Of a stretch of DNA of 64,000 nt, positions 1 to 12,279 are shown piece by piece. This DNA is from Hormiphora californensis (Eukaryota > Ctenophora > Tentaculata > Cydippida > Pleurobrachiidae). Made by a program: the position numbers and the translations under genes. Below the pieces are notes generated by a model. That model was not told the DNA's origin. It made no database searches and saw only the letters and a list, made by a program, of their open reading frames with translations. Each line of letters starts with the position of its first letter. The stretch's first letter is position 1. Location: positions 7,269,743-7,333,742 of the forward strand of contig CM035360.1 in the NCBI GenBank assembly GCA_020137815.1. Reading direction: 5' to 3'.

Positions 1-367
1 CTTTCTCTCCCATTCTCGCCCCTCTCCAGTCAGACATGTTGACAGGGGGAACGCGGCAGTAGACAATGACTGCACGAATGCCTGTTTTCTCCAGGACTTT
101 AGCTAGTTCTTCTGGATAATCACCTTCATTCGGGTGACGAAAAGGCTGGAGGATGCAGGTTCCTCCGCGCGAAATTCCTATGGGGGTGGGGATTGAACGT
201 TGTTCCACTTCCACCCTTAGTTTTGAGGCTCCCAATGTGCGCTTCAGCTTTTTCATGTAAAGACAATTTTGAATTTTGAGAAGAAGGAGTTGGGTGTTCA
301 ACCTTTGTTTCTCAATCATTTCTTCAAACCAAAGTTTTACAAGCTTAGAATCGAATAGTATGCTCAT
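1..367 (-). CDS. Unrecognised ORF, cut by window edge
   Basis: Reading the minus strand from an ATG at 367, the frame stays open for 122 codons to the window edge. An in-frame TAA lies just before the ATG. The product begins MSILFDSKLVKLWFEEMIEK and contains a Leu-rich, possibly helical stretch, then a basic stretch and the segment PEELAKVLEKTGIRAVIVYC, which looks like an alpha/beta unit. I do not recognise the family. It sits next to a decayed retrotransposon, so it may be part of another mobile element rather than a host gene. An open frame of this length in AT-rich sequence is suggestive but not proof of coding. Confidence 0.4.
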   Translation of the reverse strand, partial: MSILFDSKLVKLWFEEMIEKQRLNTQLLLLKIQNCLYMKKLKRTLGASKLRVEVEQRSIPTPIGISRGGTCILQPFRHPNEGDYPEELAKVLEKTGIRAVIVYCRVPPVNMSDWRGARMGEK

Positions 368-539
368 TTAGGTGATATGCGGTTTTTTGCCGTAGTTTCT
401 ATTGAGCACTGCAAAAGTGGTGAGGGTTGAAAAATAACTTTAAATTTTTTTGCCATGCTATGCAGTCTGTCGTTCGATCTCGCGTAAGCCGACAGACTGG
501 GAACATGTCAAGTGTTTGGGGGGTGACAACCTGTCACAA

Positions 540-900
540 CTTTCCACCCCAAAACTGATTGGCAAACGTTGCTGGCCCCCGCAGCGCGGGATAAGGCAGC
601 GCTTTTCAACAAAACTGACAACTTCAAAAATCCGACTTTAATTTTTTTTAAAAAACATCCAGAAAATGTCCGCGCGTCGTCAAGGACTTGAAATTTGCGC
701 CGCACATTTGAGTGAATCATGCGCCCCGGCTAAAATTTTTGCTTAAAACGCTGCAACAAGTGAACGCGCAGTCATTTTACACTTGCAGCTTTTTATTTTA
801 GATTTTGGGGCAAATTTCTTTTTTGATTTTTGTGGCCCACGTTAAGATCTGGGCGTTTTAGTGTCAGCACTCACGGTTTTTAGGGGTGGGGTAGGGTTGG
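540..900 (+). repeat. Dispersed repeat, copy 1
   Basis: Shares blocks in the same order with 34712-35760: GGCAAACGTTGCTGG, GGATAAGGCAGCGCTTTTCAA, CGCCGCACAT, CGGCTAAAATTT, AAAACGCTGCAA, then CAGCACTCAC(A/G)GTTTTTAGGG. The two copies are in direct orientation and both lie beside CR1/L2-like elements of opposite strand, so this is a separate repeat family and not part of those elements. Confidence 0.7.
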
Positions 901-1049
901 TGACGTAGACACCTGGTGCGACCCCCCGTACACAGGTGTCGGCTCTACCCCAAAAGGGTCGTTTCTTTCAAAGAATGTTGCACGCGAGTCGCGATCCACT
1001 GGACTTTCAAACTTTTCAACACTACTTAAACAAATTAATTTGAGATCGA

Positions 1050-4035
1050 ATGTATCAACAGCCCACGATGGGCAGTCCCATGTCTGACACAAGAGACGAG
1101 ATGGCTGATCCACCTGATATCCAATGTGAGCTGGAGAAAGTTGAAGAAATGCTCACCCAAATGAACCTGTTTGCCTACTACAAGATAACGGAGAAATGTC
1201 TGGAAACACCGAACGTTCGGTCAGTAGAAATGACTTGTGGAAGGTTATAAAAGGTCGCCTATGAGCGCTTTGGAACGAAGCTACCCAATGCAACAAACCA
1301 GCTCAGAATGTAATAACAGTGACGCTATACCCTCGTCAAACTTGGAAAGCAACAAGACGAACGGTTTATCCAATTCCGGGAAGAACTCCAGCTGACTATC
1401 AAAGAACCACTTCAGCAACTTCAACCATCTTATGCCCAACTTGCTATGTCTGGAAAACCTCCACCCCCTCCATTCCTACAGTGCTCCCAGCTGCCATACC
1501 TCTTACTACCCCTCCAACAAAACCATCATACAGGAAAATCGTCGTTGACTGCAAAGAGCTGATGTTGATGAAGTACACAGGCTCAGTGAGACTGCCCTAT
1601 CAAAAACGAAAGTCTCTCGGGGGTCAGAGAAAAAATGCGGTTATCATTACTGTGCCCAGTACTGATGGTGATAAGGCACAGATGCCCTCAATAAGGACCT
1701 CTCTTCAACAACTGTCAAGTTCGATCCGAACCCACTTGCAAGATAACAGTCCTCAACTTCCCTCTTACTGATTCCATGAGGCAAACTACTGATCGCTCGG
1801 TGAGGTGCCAGGAAATACTTGGTATGCTTAAGGAGAAAAATGAGCAACTGGACAATGATAACATTGATGTGATATACTACAGGGTAAATGATCGAGTCCC
1901 TGATACATGTACAATTGGACTAAGCTGCCTACTACAATCAAACGGCAGATACTGGGACAAGGAGTAGTCTTGTTGGTTATATGGCGTGTAGGGTGGTGGA
2001 TCGTGTGCGGGTTTAACAGTGTTATAATTGTCAGGACTTCCACCACACGCAAGATGTGTGTAACAGACGTCAGTGTGTACCCACTGTTCCAAGAACATTC
2101 TTCTAAAGACTGTACGGCAAAATCTAACGAAAGTTTCATTCCTAAATGTAATAACTGTTCTGTTGCGAAAAAGTCAGATGTTGCCCATGCTGCAAACAGT
2201 CGAGATTGTCCCTTGTATCTGTCTAAGTTCAATGAAGCTCGTTCAAAAAACCAGTAGGGTTAAAACTGGCCACTGTTACTGTTTCTCGTTGCGTAACAAG
2301 TTGTTAGATGTTTTATTGAGTATTTCTGACAGTGATATTATGCAGTGTGTGTTAAGCGAGACGTGGTTACACTTAGATGAGAGTGCTATTGAGAGAGAGA
2401 CTAGAGAGCATGGCTACAGTTGGTCAGCAGCCGCGTGGCTCTAGAGGAGGTGGTGTCGCCATCCTCATGAGGAAATCCTTCCACCATGTTCAGGTAAAGC
2501 ACTCATTTTCATCATTCGAGTGTGTGGAAACTCTCATCACTCAAAGAGTTCCAATCCTACAGCTCAGGGACCCAGGTTCCAACCCCTCCGTCTTCTTGGC
2601 ATCTATCGCCCTCCATCCAGCCCTATTTCTACCTTCTTCGATGAATTCGAATCGTTGCTCCATGACCTTTCGGAACGGCCTGGAGAGGTGGTTATTTCAG
2701 GTGATTTCAACATACATGTGCAAGATACCAGTTCCGGATCAACTAAACCTTTCTCGGGCTCTCGTGACCATCATTTTCGTCAATTTGTTTCGGAACCTAC
2801 GCATATAGCGGGTGGTAAACTGGATTTGGTCATTGCCAAGACCTTACCTGGTATTTCTCCATCTCCAATATACATGTGGATATGATTCCTGCTGTACCTG
2901 ATCATGCCCTGGTGTCATTCACCCTAGAAAATGGAGTTACAGCCCAACGGAAGAAGTTTGTCTCGGTTGAAAAGAGACATAAAAATCACTGGATATTGAA
3001 CAGCTAATTATCCAATCCTACAGTCCCCTCTCTGTGACATAGAAACTTCCCTCGGAGGTGGAGGAACTTATTGAACTGTATGATGAGATGTTGGCTGAGT
3101 TTCTCGATGAACTTGCCCCGGTCACTGAGATGATTTCCCCGAAGATCCAGGCCCCAAGTGGTATAAACACTGATTGTCAAGCTGCTAAACGTCGTAGGAG
3201 GAAAGCTGAACGACAGTATCTGGCCACGCTGTTGAAATCTGTGTGTCCTAACCTGTGGGACGTCTCCGAACTAAACGTGACGAGGCTAAAGCAGCAACCA
3301 AGTTTATCGTTGGAGTTAGGAGTGGATATTATCGGGAGGAGCTTGATGAAGCCGATGGTGATATGCAAGAGGTCTTACAGAATCATGAATGGTCTGCTGG
3401 GAAAGGTGGAAATTCATCAGTACTTCCTGAGTACACGGATCTTGACGAACTATGCCAGAGATTCATTGAATTCTTCCAAGAAAAAATCAACAAGATCTAC
3501 ACAGAAATTGAAGCAATGCGTGCTGACACCGAGGAAGTTTTCTGGTCCTTGAGGATGAAAATAGCCTGCCTAAGTTTGACTCTTTCAGACCTGTAACCAG
3601 TGTGAGCTGGTGAAGATCATTCGTTCAATGAATTATAAAATCTGGTGACCTCGATCCCATTCCTTCTAAGCTCGTTGGAACCTGTATACACGAGCTGATC
3701 CCCATCATTAAAGCATTGTCAACGGTAGTCTGGTCAACGGAGTATTTCCTTCTGTCCTCAAGAAAGCAGTTTATCCGGCCGGTGTACAAGGGGAAAGGGT
3801 TGGACAGCAACGATGTTGGAAGCTACAGGCCTATATCTAACCTCAGCTTCATCTCTAAAATCATCATCGAAAAGTGTGTTTCTTTACAATTGACAGAACA
3901 CCTGGAAGAACACGAGCTGTTTGCTACAGTGCAGTCTGCCTACAGAAAAAAACACTCATGTGAAACGGCTACCCTGAATCTTTAATGATCTACTCGTGAT
4001 GACTGACAAGAAAAGTAAGGCAGTACTCCTTCTAC
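1050..4035 (+). pseudogene. Decayed CR1/L2-type non-LTR retrotransposon (ORF1 + ORF2)
   Basis: Fragments in several plus frames follow the order of a non-LTR element. At about 2010-2260 there are gag-like zinc knuckles (QCYNCQDFHHT, HSSKDC, CNNC...HAANSRDCP), the nucleic-acid-binding ORF1 type. From about 2280 to 2940 there is an endonuclease-like domain (SETWLHLDES, RGGGVAILMRKSF, GDFNIHV, LDLVIAK, DHALVSF). From 3766 to 3985 there is the start of a reverse transcriptase (RPVYKGKGLDSNDV, YRPISNLSFISKI, QSAYRKKHSCETAT). These pieces resemble the better preserved minus-strand element at 31972-34787. Several frame changes and stops break it, and it ends abruptly near 4035 before the catalytic YADD region. 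It is dead and 3'-truncated. Confidence 0.85.
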
Positions 4036-4590
4036 TCGCTCTCTATTTTATTTCCAAATTAAAATAAAGATAACATTTCTACGAGGCAGAGAAGATTTTC
4101 TGTCAGGCACTGTCTAAATGTCTAACCACCACCATAATTAGATATCTGTCAGCCCGGTCAGGTGGACTAGAAAGTGGGAAGTAACAACGTAACTATTGAT
4201 ATACTTTGTAGAGTACAGAGTTGGGCAAATTTGGCGTACAAGATATACTTATAGGTACCAAATATTATGTGTACCATAGCAACATATGGGTGGCGGGTGC
4301 CATAGCAACATATTTGATATGTTTAGAGGGAGTCAACAGTCATTGAATGAGATCTGATCAGGATTCATAATGAACGTGTGAGAGAGAGCCAGGGAATCTT
4401 GTTCCAGTTCTAAAGTCCCTTTAGTAGGACTTACCCCTAGATATCTCTCACAGCAGTAGTCCCAGGTTACTGGCAGGAAGTTTAAACTTGTCACAGAACT
4501 TGTGGTGTTAATCAGCAACCTGAATCACGGGGTGTAGTTTAGGTGAAATCGGGAGAACACGAAATAAGACGATATCTTTACAAGGAAGGG
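4036..4590. other. No gene seen
   Basis: AT-rich spacer. Two CCATAGCAAC motifs occur at about 4273 and 4298. I found no supportable coding region. Confidence 0.6.
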
Positions 4591-4605
4591 CAGGTCGGTA
4601 GAACT

Positions 4606-4755
4606 TCGACAGAATTTAGGGCAGGTCAATTTAGGGCAGGTCAATTTAGGGCAGGTCTGAATTTAGGGCAGGTAAATTTAGGGCAGGTAAATTTAGGGCA
4701 GGTCTGAATTTAGGGCAGGTCAATTTAGGGCAGGTCTGAATTTAGGGCAGGTCTG
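4606..4755 (+). repeat. Minisatellite, ATTTAGGGCAGGT units
   Basis: About nine copies of a 15-17 bp unit, ATTTAGGGCAGGTCA or ATTTAGGGCAGGTCTGA, with minor variation. The same array occurs in reverse complement at 13254-13480. Confidence 0.95.
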
Positions 4756-4762
4756 AGTACTA

Positions 4763-6678
4763 AAAAATATAGATAGTACTGTAGCTAAAGAGGAATACGA
4801 ACTCAAAGAACATCAATACAGAACACTAGCAATAGAGAAAGAAACATCCTTTCTCGAGCTTTCCTCTATAGATGAACTTACACCCAATGCTAATGTATCA
4901 AAGAAATTTTTCAAACACGTTAAGTCCAAAACGAATAGCACTAGAATTCCTGAGAGAGTATACCTTAATAATAAATTTAGCTCTTCGAGTCGTCGTAAAT
5001 GTGAAATGTTCAATGAATTTTTCTGTAATCAATTCACTGAATCTAGTACCTACAAAGAAACTGTTGATATTGATAGAGATCACACTAATGATTTTAACTC
5101 TGAGATATTTAGATTTGATGAGATTCAAAAGATTCTAAAAAAGTTGGATGCGTCAAAAGCAACAGGTCCAGATAATATTGACGGTGTTGTGCTTAAGAAA
5201 TGTCATAAATCCCTAGCTTATCCACTCACCCTTATATTTAATAAATCATACTCAGAGGGATGTATACCAACAGAATGGAAAACCGCGAACGTTGTCCCAG
5301 TTTACAAGAAAGGGGAACGATCATGCGTTGAGAATTATAGGCCTATATCCCTGACTTGCCTTGTTATGAAAGTTTTTGAGAAATTAGTAAGAGAACGCCT
5401 ATATAAAGCCTGTCTAGAAAAAATAACTCCCTACCAGCATGGTTTTGTACCCTTGAAATCATGTACGTCACAACTGATTGAGTTTAATTGTGAATTAGCG
5501 TTGAACATAAATAACCGGAATCAAACTGATATAGTTTACTTTGACTTTCAGAAAGCATTTGATAGTGTATCTCATGATGTAATAATAAATAAGCTGAAAA
5601 ATGAGTTTAATTTAGGAGGTAAGATGTTGCGTTTCCTAATGAATTATTTATCTGGTAGGCAACAGAGGGTTGTGTTAGATGGGGATTTTTCAGAATGGGT
5701 AGAGGTTAGGAGTGGAGTTCCACAAGGATCAATACTAGGTCCTTTCTTGTTTGTGTTATTCATAAATGATATTGTTAATGTTTTAAGAGAAGACGATCTA
5801 ACTAAAATTAGGCTATATGCAGATGATCTGAAAATTTGGCGGGTTATAAATAGTGAAGAAGATAGTTTGCAGCCCGACATCGATAGTTTAGTGGAATGGG
5901 CAAAGGATAATAAAATGATATTCCATCCTAAAAAGTGTAAGCTGCTTAGGTGTACTAAAATTATTAAACAACGTCAACTAAATTATCACCTAGGCAGAGA
6001 TGAAATCAAATTATGTGAAAATGAAGTTGATCTAGGAGTCTCAACTAATCACAAGTTGTCGCCAATCGAACACCAGAAAAATGTTGTTTCCAAAGCTTCT
6101 CAAAGATTAGGACTGGTGAAGCGTGTAGGCGTATTAGTTAAATGTCCCCTTAAAAAGAAGAACCTCTACATTAGTCTAGTTAGATCTTTGTTCGAACACT
6201 GTAGCCAAATATGGCGTCCACAAAGTGAGTCAAGTCTGCTTAAGTTTGAACGACTCCAGAAACGTGCCACAAAATGGATATTCGGTGAAACAGATACCAG
6301 TTATAGTTTAGATACGTATATAAAGAAACTCAGGGAGATTGACGTACTCCCAATGACTCAAAATTTCAATATAATGATCTTAAATTGTTCCATAAAATAT
6401 TCTATGAGACGTCTCCTATAAAACTTCCATCTTTCCTACAAAAATACAATCCGGAATTACATGACAGACGTGCCACCAGACAACAAACAAACCGAGACAG
6501 TACGGACATTATATGTACCGAACAACCCAGAGTAGACCTGTTCAAAAACTGTTACTTTTACCGCTGCCACCTTGAGTGGAACTTACTTCCTAAAGAACTG
6601 AGAAATACAGCTGAACACCATTTATTTTCCTCTAGACTGAAAGACCATCTCTGGAAAGCCTTACACGACATAACTTAA
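4763..6678 (+). pseudogene. Reverse transcriptase of non-LTR element, one frameshift
   Basis: The frame is already open at 4757, upstream of the first Met (5006), because the 5' part is missing. From that Met the RT blocks are KATGPDNIDGVVLKK (about residue 50), NYRPISLTC, the motif A region FDFQKAFDSVSHD, SGVPQGSILGPFLF, and the catalytic LYADDLK (about residue 270). The frame ends at 6421. A second frame (6385-6678) continues the family C-terminus, with YNDLKLFHKIFYETSP through FYRCHLEWNLLPKEL to LKDHLW. One small indel around 6360 therefore breaks an otherwise intact RT. The clade looks CR1/Jockey-like. The element inserted into the outer inverted repeat, so it is younger than that repeat. 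Confidence 0.9.
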
Positions 6679-7157
6679 TTCGCTGCTGTGGTGTGGGCCC
6701 CTTTCTCTTCTTTTATCTTTACAGTAACTGTCCTTCTTCCTCACATATCTTTCATTCTTACATTGTACTCAAATTGAAGGTTTGGAGTGGTGTTGAACAG
6801 TTTGAAACAAGATGGTGGACCCGCACCACAGATGTGAATTATAACTGATCTACCCAACAGTCGACATATTGACGTTAAATTCGGGGTATGGTTCATGGGG
6901 GAGGGAGGTAGGGGACTGGGAATCAAGGGTAAGTATTAAGTATAATTGTTATTATTAATGAGTGAAATAAATTTAGATTACAACTAGTATAAGAGTGTGT
7001 TTTAGCCTTATAGCTACTTTTTTTAAATATTTTTAAATGAGTTTTTTAAGACGTAAGCACTCGCGCCATAGGCTGCTAAACTATTAGTAAGAGTCAGTCG
7101 GGTATTTATTTAATGTGCAATTTGTACGTTTATATAATATCTATTTCAAATCAAATC
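4763..7157 (+). mobile_element. 5'-truncated non-LTR retrotransposon
   Basis: The boundaries are inferred from the uninterrupted arm at 13240-13260, where GAGTACTA runs straight into AGCATGTG. Here the two are separated by about 2.4 kb. The insertion holds a reverse transcriptase frame (see next entry), a 3' UTR of about 480 bp and a terminal AAATC repeat (CAAATCAAATCAA) where it rejoins the host sequence. A simple-repeat 3' end is typical of CR1/Jockey-like elements. The endonuclease domain is missing, so the copy is 5'-truncated. Confidence 0.85.
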
Positions 7158-7287
7158 AAGCATGTGAATGTAATTCGGGGAAGCTTATAAGCGGTGTGAG
7201 ACGATACGAGATATAATGGAACATGATTCGGGGAAGCCAATCAGGAGTGTTCGACGATATGAGACACGATTCGGTGAAGGTTTCTAT
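7158..7287 (+). repeat. GATTCGGGGAAGC repeat of outer arm
   Basis: Contains ATTCGGGGAAGC repeated, interleaved with CCAATCAGGAGTGTT and GAGACGATACGAGATATAAT. The same blocks appear in reverse complement at 13010-13250, where the right arm has an additional partial copy. Confidence 0.85.
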
Positions 7288-7734
7288 GGCAATTTCTGAT
7301 TTGCCGCATACGGCGTCGAGACGGCGTCTAGACGCCGTCTAGACGGTATACCGTCTGGACGGGTTTCGGTGAAATCAGCTAAAAACGGTACCGAAATTGC
7401 TTGAGACGGGTTATAGACGGTATCAGACGGTCTCTAGACGGGTTATAGACGGTATCAGACGGTGTTGCGACAGTATCAGACGGTCTCTAGACGGTGTCTA
7501 GACGGTACCGTCCCGGCGTCTGGACGGCGTCTGGACGGTGTCTAGACGGTATCCGTCCGAAGTTGAGACGGCACGTCTGAAAATTGTACCAGACGTTGAG
7601 ACGGACTTTTAGAACTCCGTCATTATTTCAGACGGAGTTTTAAAAGTACGTCTCAACGCAGTCTAAAGGAAAATCGATGAAAGTACCGTCTAGACAACGT
7701 CTCAACTGAAACCGGTCAACATACCGTCTAAACT

Positions 7735-10168
7735 CCATGGGATGGAATGGTAGTGATGTGGTGCTGAACTGAGCTTCGCTCTTCTTGGCGCCATATCACT
7801 GCAAGCCCGATCAGTCAACCTCCGCGTCGGTCCATCCTGGAAACGTACTCCGCGTGTGTGGTCCGGTTTTTTGCTCGGGGTTGGGTGGTCTTTGGCCTTG
7901 TTATGGGTGGTCGTGCTCCTGGTTCCGGCCGAGATGGGCTCTCTGTCTTGGCGGGGACTGGGGTGCGGTCGTCTTGGGCGGGGTCGGGGTCTTCCCTGTC
8001 CGTCGGGTGGGGGATCGGGCTGTGTGCGTGTTGTGCGGCTAATGACTGCGGACGTGAGCTGCTATCTCCCATTAAGGGAGTAAATTAAACGCCAGAGAAC
8101 TAGCCTCGCTCAATATTGGCAACCGAGGGCCTCTGCCTTGTAGGCATGCCTGTTGACCCGGCAGCTGTAGCCTTTAAGACAGCCCTTCAGTCCAACATAC
8201 CATTGGTAGGACGGAGGTTACCTTCTCTCGCAAAAAATAGGGGTTATTCCCCTGGGGAACCTCTGCCCAAATTTTTGCCACATACTACCTTTGCAATATA
8301 ATCCCGCAAATTAAAAATCAAATATTCCACTGTACGGACTACTATACTGCTGGAAAACCTACTACAGGCTACCCAAACTAAACCAAAGAAGTGTTAGTTT
8401 TTTGATTCCGAAAATATGCCTAAATTCAAATTCCTCTCTCAGTCCTAGATGTCCTTGCAAACACAGCGAATAATATATGTACTCCAATCTGCTTCAGATT
8501 GAGAGATAAGGATATGTGATCCGTAAAGCCTACTCACAGGAGGGTGCGAAGATACTTTTATAGAGCTAAATACATCACCCGAGTATCCGATAATGGAAAA
8601 AGCAATGATCATCCTTATCGTAGTCCCGTAAATAGGAAGATGAACTAATCAAATAACACCACAAGCCACTACGCGATATCAACCACCGAGATTTGTAGTT
8701 TAAATTAAGGCCTAGCGGCCTCCTAATCGCATTAACAAATACACAAATAATGACAGGCTAGACAACCACTCGGCACATATCTCCCCCTATAGCAACCTAC
8801 ATGACTCTGTTTTCGTAAGCCCCGCAACAGTTGAGTACCACTTCTACTACTCCTCCTCGCACCAGTCCACATGGTACGCAAACCACTGTGTACCACCGCG
8901 AGTGACCCAGACACAATTGGCACTCCGGCCGGTGACCTATAATAATAATAATAAAGATTTTGGCCACACGGCCAACTCAGAATTCACTCTACGCAAAGTA
9001 CGTCTAAACTCACTTCCATTTCTCACAATAGTAATTAAAGAAATGTGCATCAAATGGAACACCGCCAGTGATCCAGTCGCAATTGGAACCCCGCCAGTGA
9101 CCCAGTCGAAATTAGCACCCTCGCCAGTGACCCAGTCACAGTTGGCACCCCTGTCACACATGACACATTAGACAAACTATAATCCCCCTAGCAACCTACA
9201 TGACACTGTTTCTGAAGACCAGCAACTACTACTCCTACTACTCCTCCTCACACCAGCTCACATGGTATGCAAAACATTGTATACCACCGCCATTGACCCG
9301 GTCACCGCCAGTGACCCGGTCATGTTTGGCACCCCCGCCAGTGACCTAGTCACAATTGGCACCCCCGCCAGTGACCTAGTCACAATTGGCAACCTAACCT
9401 CGCATGGCAAAATGTAGCCTAAACAATTGCAATCCCCCCGCCAAAATCTATGATCTGAAGAGTATTCACGAATACGAGGGGGAAATACTTATGGTGTTAA
9501 TATGATCGATAAGAGCCCGTGACCACCGGGCAGGTCGAGGTCAACAGGACCACCTACGGCCAGACATCTCTGGAGACATTAGAAAACGCAAAGTGCCGCC
9601 TCTGGAAGCTGATACTTAGCAAATGCTTGCCAGTGTGAATCGATTTAAAGCTACCGCTATTGGAAAATAGTCGCCGGACTCCCAGGCCGTAGGCAGATCT
9701 GTCATACTAAGGGTACCGACCCAAAGCCTGAGATGTGTAAGATACGTTGTCAGCGACACCGTAGTCCGCTACAGTGAACCATCGTTACATCGTATCCGGC
9801 AACCCACCTACTTCTACAGTTGCTTGCAACAGTAGTAACCAGAGACCAGTCACTCGGACAGGTAAATTCCGCCACTGTCCTTGTAATAGTCGGGCGTCTA
9901 CTTCCTTCGTATGCAATACCTTTCTCGCGGTGCCAAACAGGGCAGGGGGGAACTCAGCGGGCAGCAAGGAGGGGGGAGTAAGATCCCCTATCCCCTCTGC
10001 GCGGCCTGCTGGACGAACCCAGGCTCGACCTGGAGAACACCGACACGTGACCTTTTTGTGTGGGGACATGTGGCGAGAGGTGAATTCCTAGGGGCAGGCT
10101 GTCTCGTCTTACATGACAGCTAAGTGGGTCGGAATGTTGGGAGGTACTAAACACACACACACACACAC
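7735..10168. mobile_element. 2.4-kb insertion inside left arm of foldback element
   Basis: The left arm runs to ACCGTCTAAAC at 7734 and resumes with the same ACCGTCTAAAC at about 10169. The right arm shows the undisturbed sequence. The repeated 11-mer is the likely target duplication. The insert begins TCCATGGGATGG and ends in (AC)n, with a GC-rich start (7780-8090) and a minisatellite. No ORF I can identify lies inside. The simple-repeat tail and variable-length duplication suggest a retrotransposed sequence, but this is inference. Confidence 0.7.
8780..9395. repeat. Duplicated block and GCCAGTGACC minisatellite
   Basis: A block with AGCAACCTACATGAC, then TACTACTCCTCCTC, then a CACATGGTA(C/T)GCAAA motif occurs at about 8788-8895 and again at about 9190-9290. 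Units of about 31 bp with the core GCCAGTGACCCAGTCACAAT then TGGCACCCC recur between 9060 and 9395. Confidence 0.85.
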
Positions 10169-11185
10169 CGTCTAAACAACGTCTAGACAACGTCTAAACA
10201 GAATCTCGCGATTCAGTTTCAAATACCGTCTAGACAACTTCTCCAGCAATTTCGATAAGAATACCGTCTAAACAACGTCTAGACAACGTCTCAAATAATG
10301 ATGTCTAGACTCGACCGTTTTCGAAGACCATTCTGGATTACCCATGCCAGTTGGAATTAGTGGTAGATGTGTGCCTATTGAATGAAAATTACACATGTGT
10401 TTAACCAGCACAGTCGTACCGCGATGCTCGGGGACGGGAAAGGGGTTATCCTCCCGGTAATTTTCGTACCCAACTTCAAATAAATCGAGGTCCAACTGTA
10501 CATCATTTTCATTATCAAAAAGGCACACATTCATCACCAATTATAACTGGTTGTAAGCGGTTGCAAAGTTTTAAACACTGCAGCTGTAAATAGAAATGTA
10601 AAAAGTCTAGACATCATTATTTGAGACGTTGTCTAGACGTTGTTTAGACGGTATTCTTATCGAAATTGCTGGAGAAGTTGTCTAGACGGTATTTGAAACT
10701 GAATCGCGAGATTCTGTTTAGACGTTGTCTAGACGTTGTTTAGACGGTATGTTGACCGGTTTCAGTTGAGACGTTGTCTAGACGGTACTTTCATCGATTT
10801 TCCTTTAGACTGCGTTGAGACGTACTCCGTCTGAAATACAGACGGAGTTCTAAAAGTCCGTCTCAACGTCTGGTACAATTTTCAGACGTGCCGTCTCAAC
10901 TTCGGACGGATACCGTCTAGACACCGTCTAGACACCGTCCAGACGCCGGGACGGTACCGTCTAGACACCGTCTAGAGACCGTCTGATACCGTCTAGACAC
11001 CGTCTGATACCGTCTATAACCCGTCTGATACCGTCTATAACCCGTCTCAAGCAATTTCGGTACCGTTTTTAGCTGATTTCACCGAAACCCGTCCAGACGG
11101 TATACCGTCTAGACGCCGTCTAGACGCCGTATGCGGCAAATCAGAAATTGCCGGTTTCTATCATTTTCCATCCCTAGACCCTATC

Positions 11186-11537
11186 CCCCTCTCTGTTCGC
11201 ACTGTCTCTCTTTCAATTTCTCTTACTTTCTCTGAGGGAGAAAGAGAGAGATACCCTTAACTTTTTGACTGCTAGGAAAGCACGTAGGAATTGTAGATGT
11301 TGGCGGCTCTTTTTACCGAGAGAGAAAAGACAATGTTTAGCCACCGACCGAGAGCTGCCTACATCTACCTGATGGGAAAGCGGCGAAACCAATTTCCACG
11401 GAGGAGCTCAACAGTCTTTCTATCTCGACTCTCGGTAAAAAGTTAAGGGTATCTATCTTTCTCCATGTCTCTCTTTCTCCCGTCATAGAAAAGGAAAGAG
11501 AAAGAAAGAGAGACATAGCGAACAGAGAGGGGGATAA
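11186..11537. repeat. Inverted repeat near centre of outer element
   Basis: TCCCCCTCTCTGTTCGC through GATACCCTTAACTTTTT (11186-11263) is matched in reverse complement by 11435-11537. The loop of about 170 bp itself contains CTTTTTACCGAGAG and CTCTCGGTAAAAAG. It is predicted to fold back; no coding is evident. Confidence 0.8.
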
Positions 11538-11692
11538 TAATAATAATAATACCGCCTGTACACCATGGGTACAGTCTACAAATTGGTAGGGCTGTCCCAT
11601 GTTGCTATCTAACCAATGGCTTATCTTACTATATAATGCAAAAACACCCGAAACTTGATCCCACCCATGCATGTTTGGTGGTCCCTAAATCG

Positions 11693-11905
11693 TCGTCATC
11701 AAGATCAGATCACATCACCCAACATGCATGATCAGATCACCCTACTGAGGATCAGATCCCCCCCCACCCAAGATCAGATCACCCTACTGAGGATCAGATC
11801 CCCCCACCCAAGATCAGATCATCCCATTGAGGATCATATCACCCCACCCATGATCAGATCACCCCAGTGAGTATCAGATCATTCCAGTGGTTATCAGATC
11901 CCACA
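11693..11905 (+). repeat. GATCAGATC minisatellite
   Basis: Irregular 18-36 bp units built on GATCAGATCACCCTACTGAG and GATCAGATCCCCCCACCCA. Dense GATC sites. Confidence 0.9.
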
Positions 11906-11991
11906 TTTCACCCAGCAGTCCACTGTGCGTGATGAGATCCCCATATAGAGTAGAAAATAGACATAGACGACAGAGAAATTGAGATAGAAAT

Positions 11992-11995
<4 letters not shown>

Positions 11996-12025
<30 letters not shown>

Positions 12026-12239
12026 GAGAGAGACAGAGAAGAGAGAAAGAGGAGAGAGCTCTCTGCGCTCGCGATCACTCTCGCTCTCGCTCTCTCTCTA
12101 TCCTCTTCTGCTATCTCGCTCTCTTTTTCTCTCTCTCTCGCCCTCGCGCGCTCTCTCTCTCTCTCTCTCGCCGCTCTCATCTCTCTTCTCTCTCTCTCTC
12201 TCTCTCTCGCTCTCGTCTCTCTCTCTCAGCTCTCTCGCT

Positions 12240-12279
<40 letters not shown>

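Larger units (their letters stand above)
7288..11152. mobile_element. Foldback DNA element, 9-bp TSD, AGACGG/GTCTAGAC arms (copy A)
   Basis: The element starts GGCAATTTCTGATTTGCCGC at 7288 and ends with its reverse complement at 11152. The 9-mer GGTTTCTAT directly flanks both ends (7279-7287 and 11153-11161). The arms are built from AGACGG, GTCTAGAC and related hexamers. The right arm (about 10603-11152) matches the left arm (7288-7734 plus 10169-10318), which is split by a later insertion. The small core at 10319-10602 holds no transposase. A 9-bp duplication with long inverted arms is known for Mutator-like elements; other superfamilies with 8-9 bp duplications are possible. A diverged relative is at 47529-48297. 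Confidence 0.9.

Noticed and set aside
7785-8088. Overlapping GC-rich frames in several phases
   Set aside because: Open frames occur on both strands because of GC-rich composition; there is no motif or splice support.
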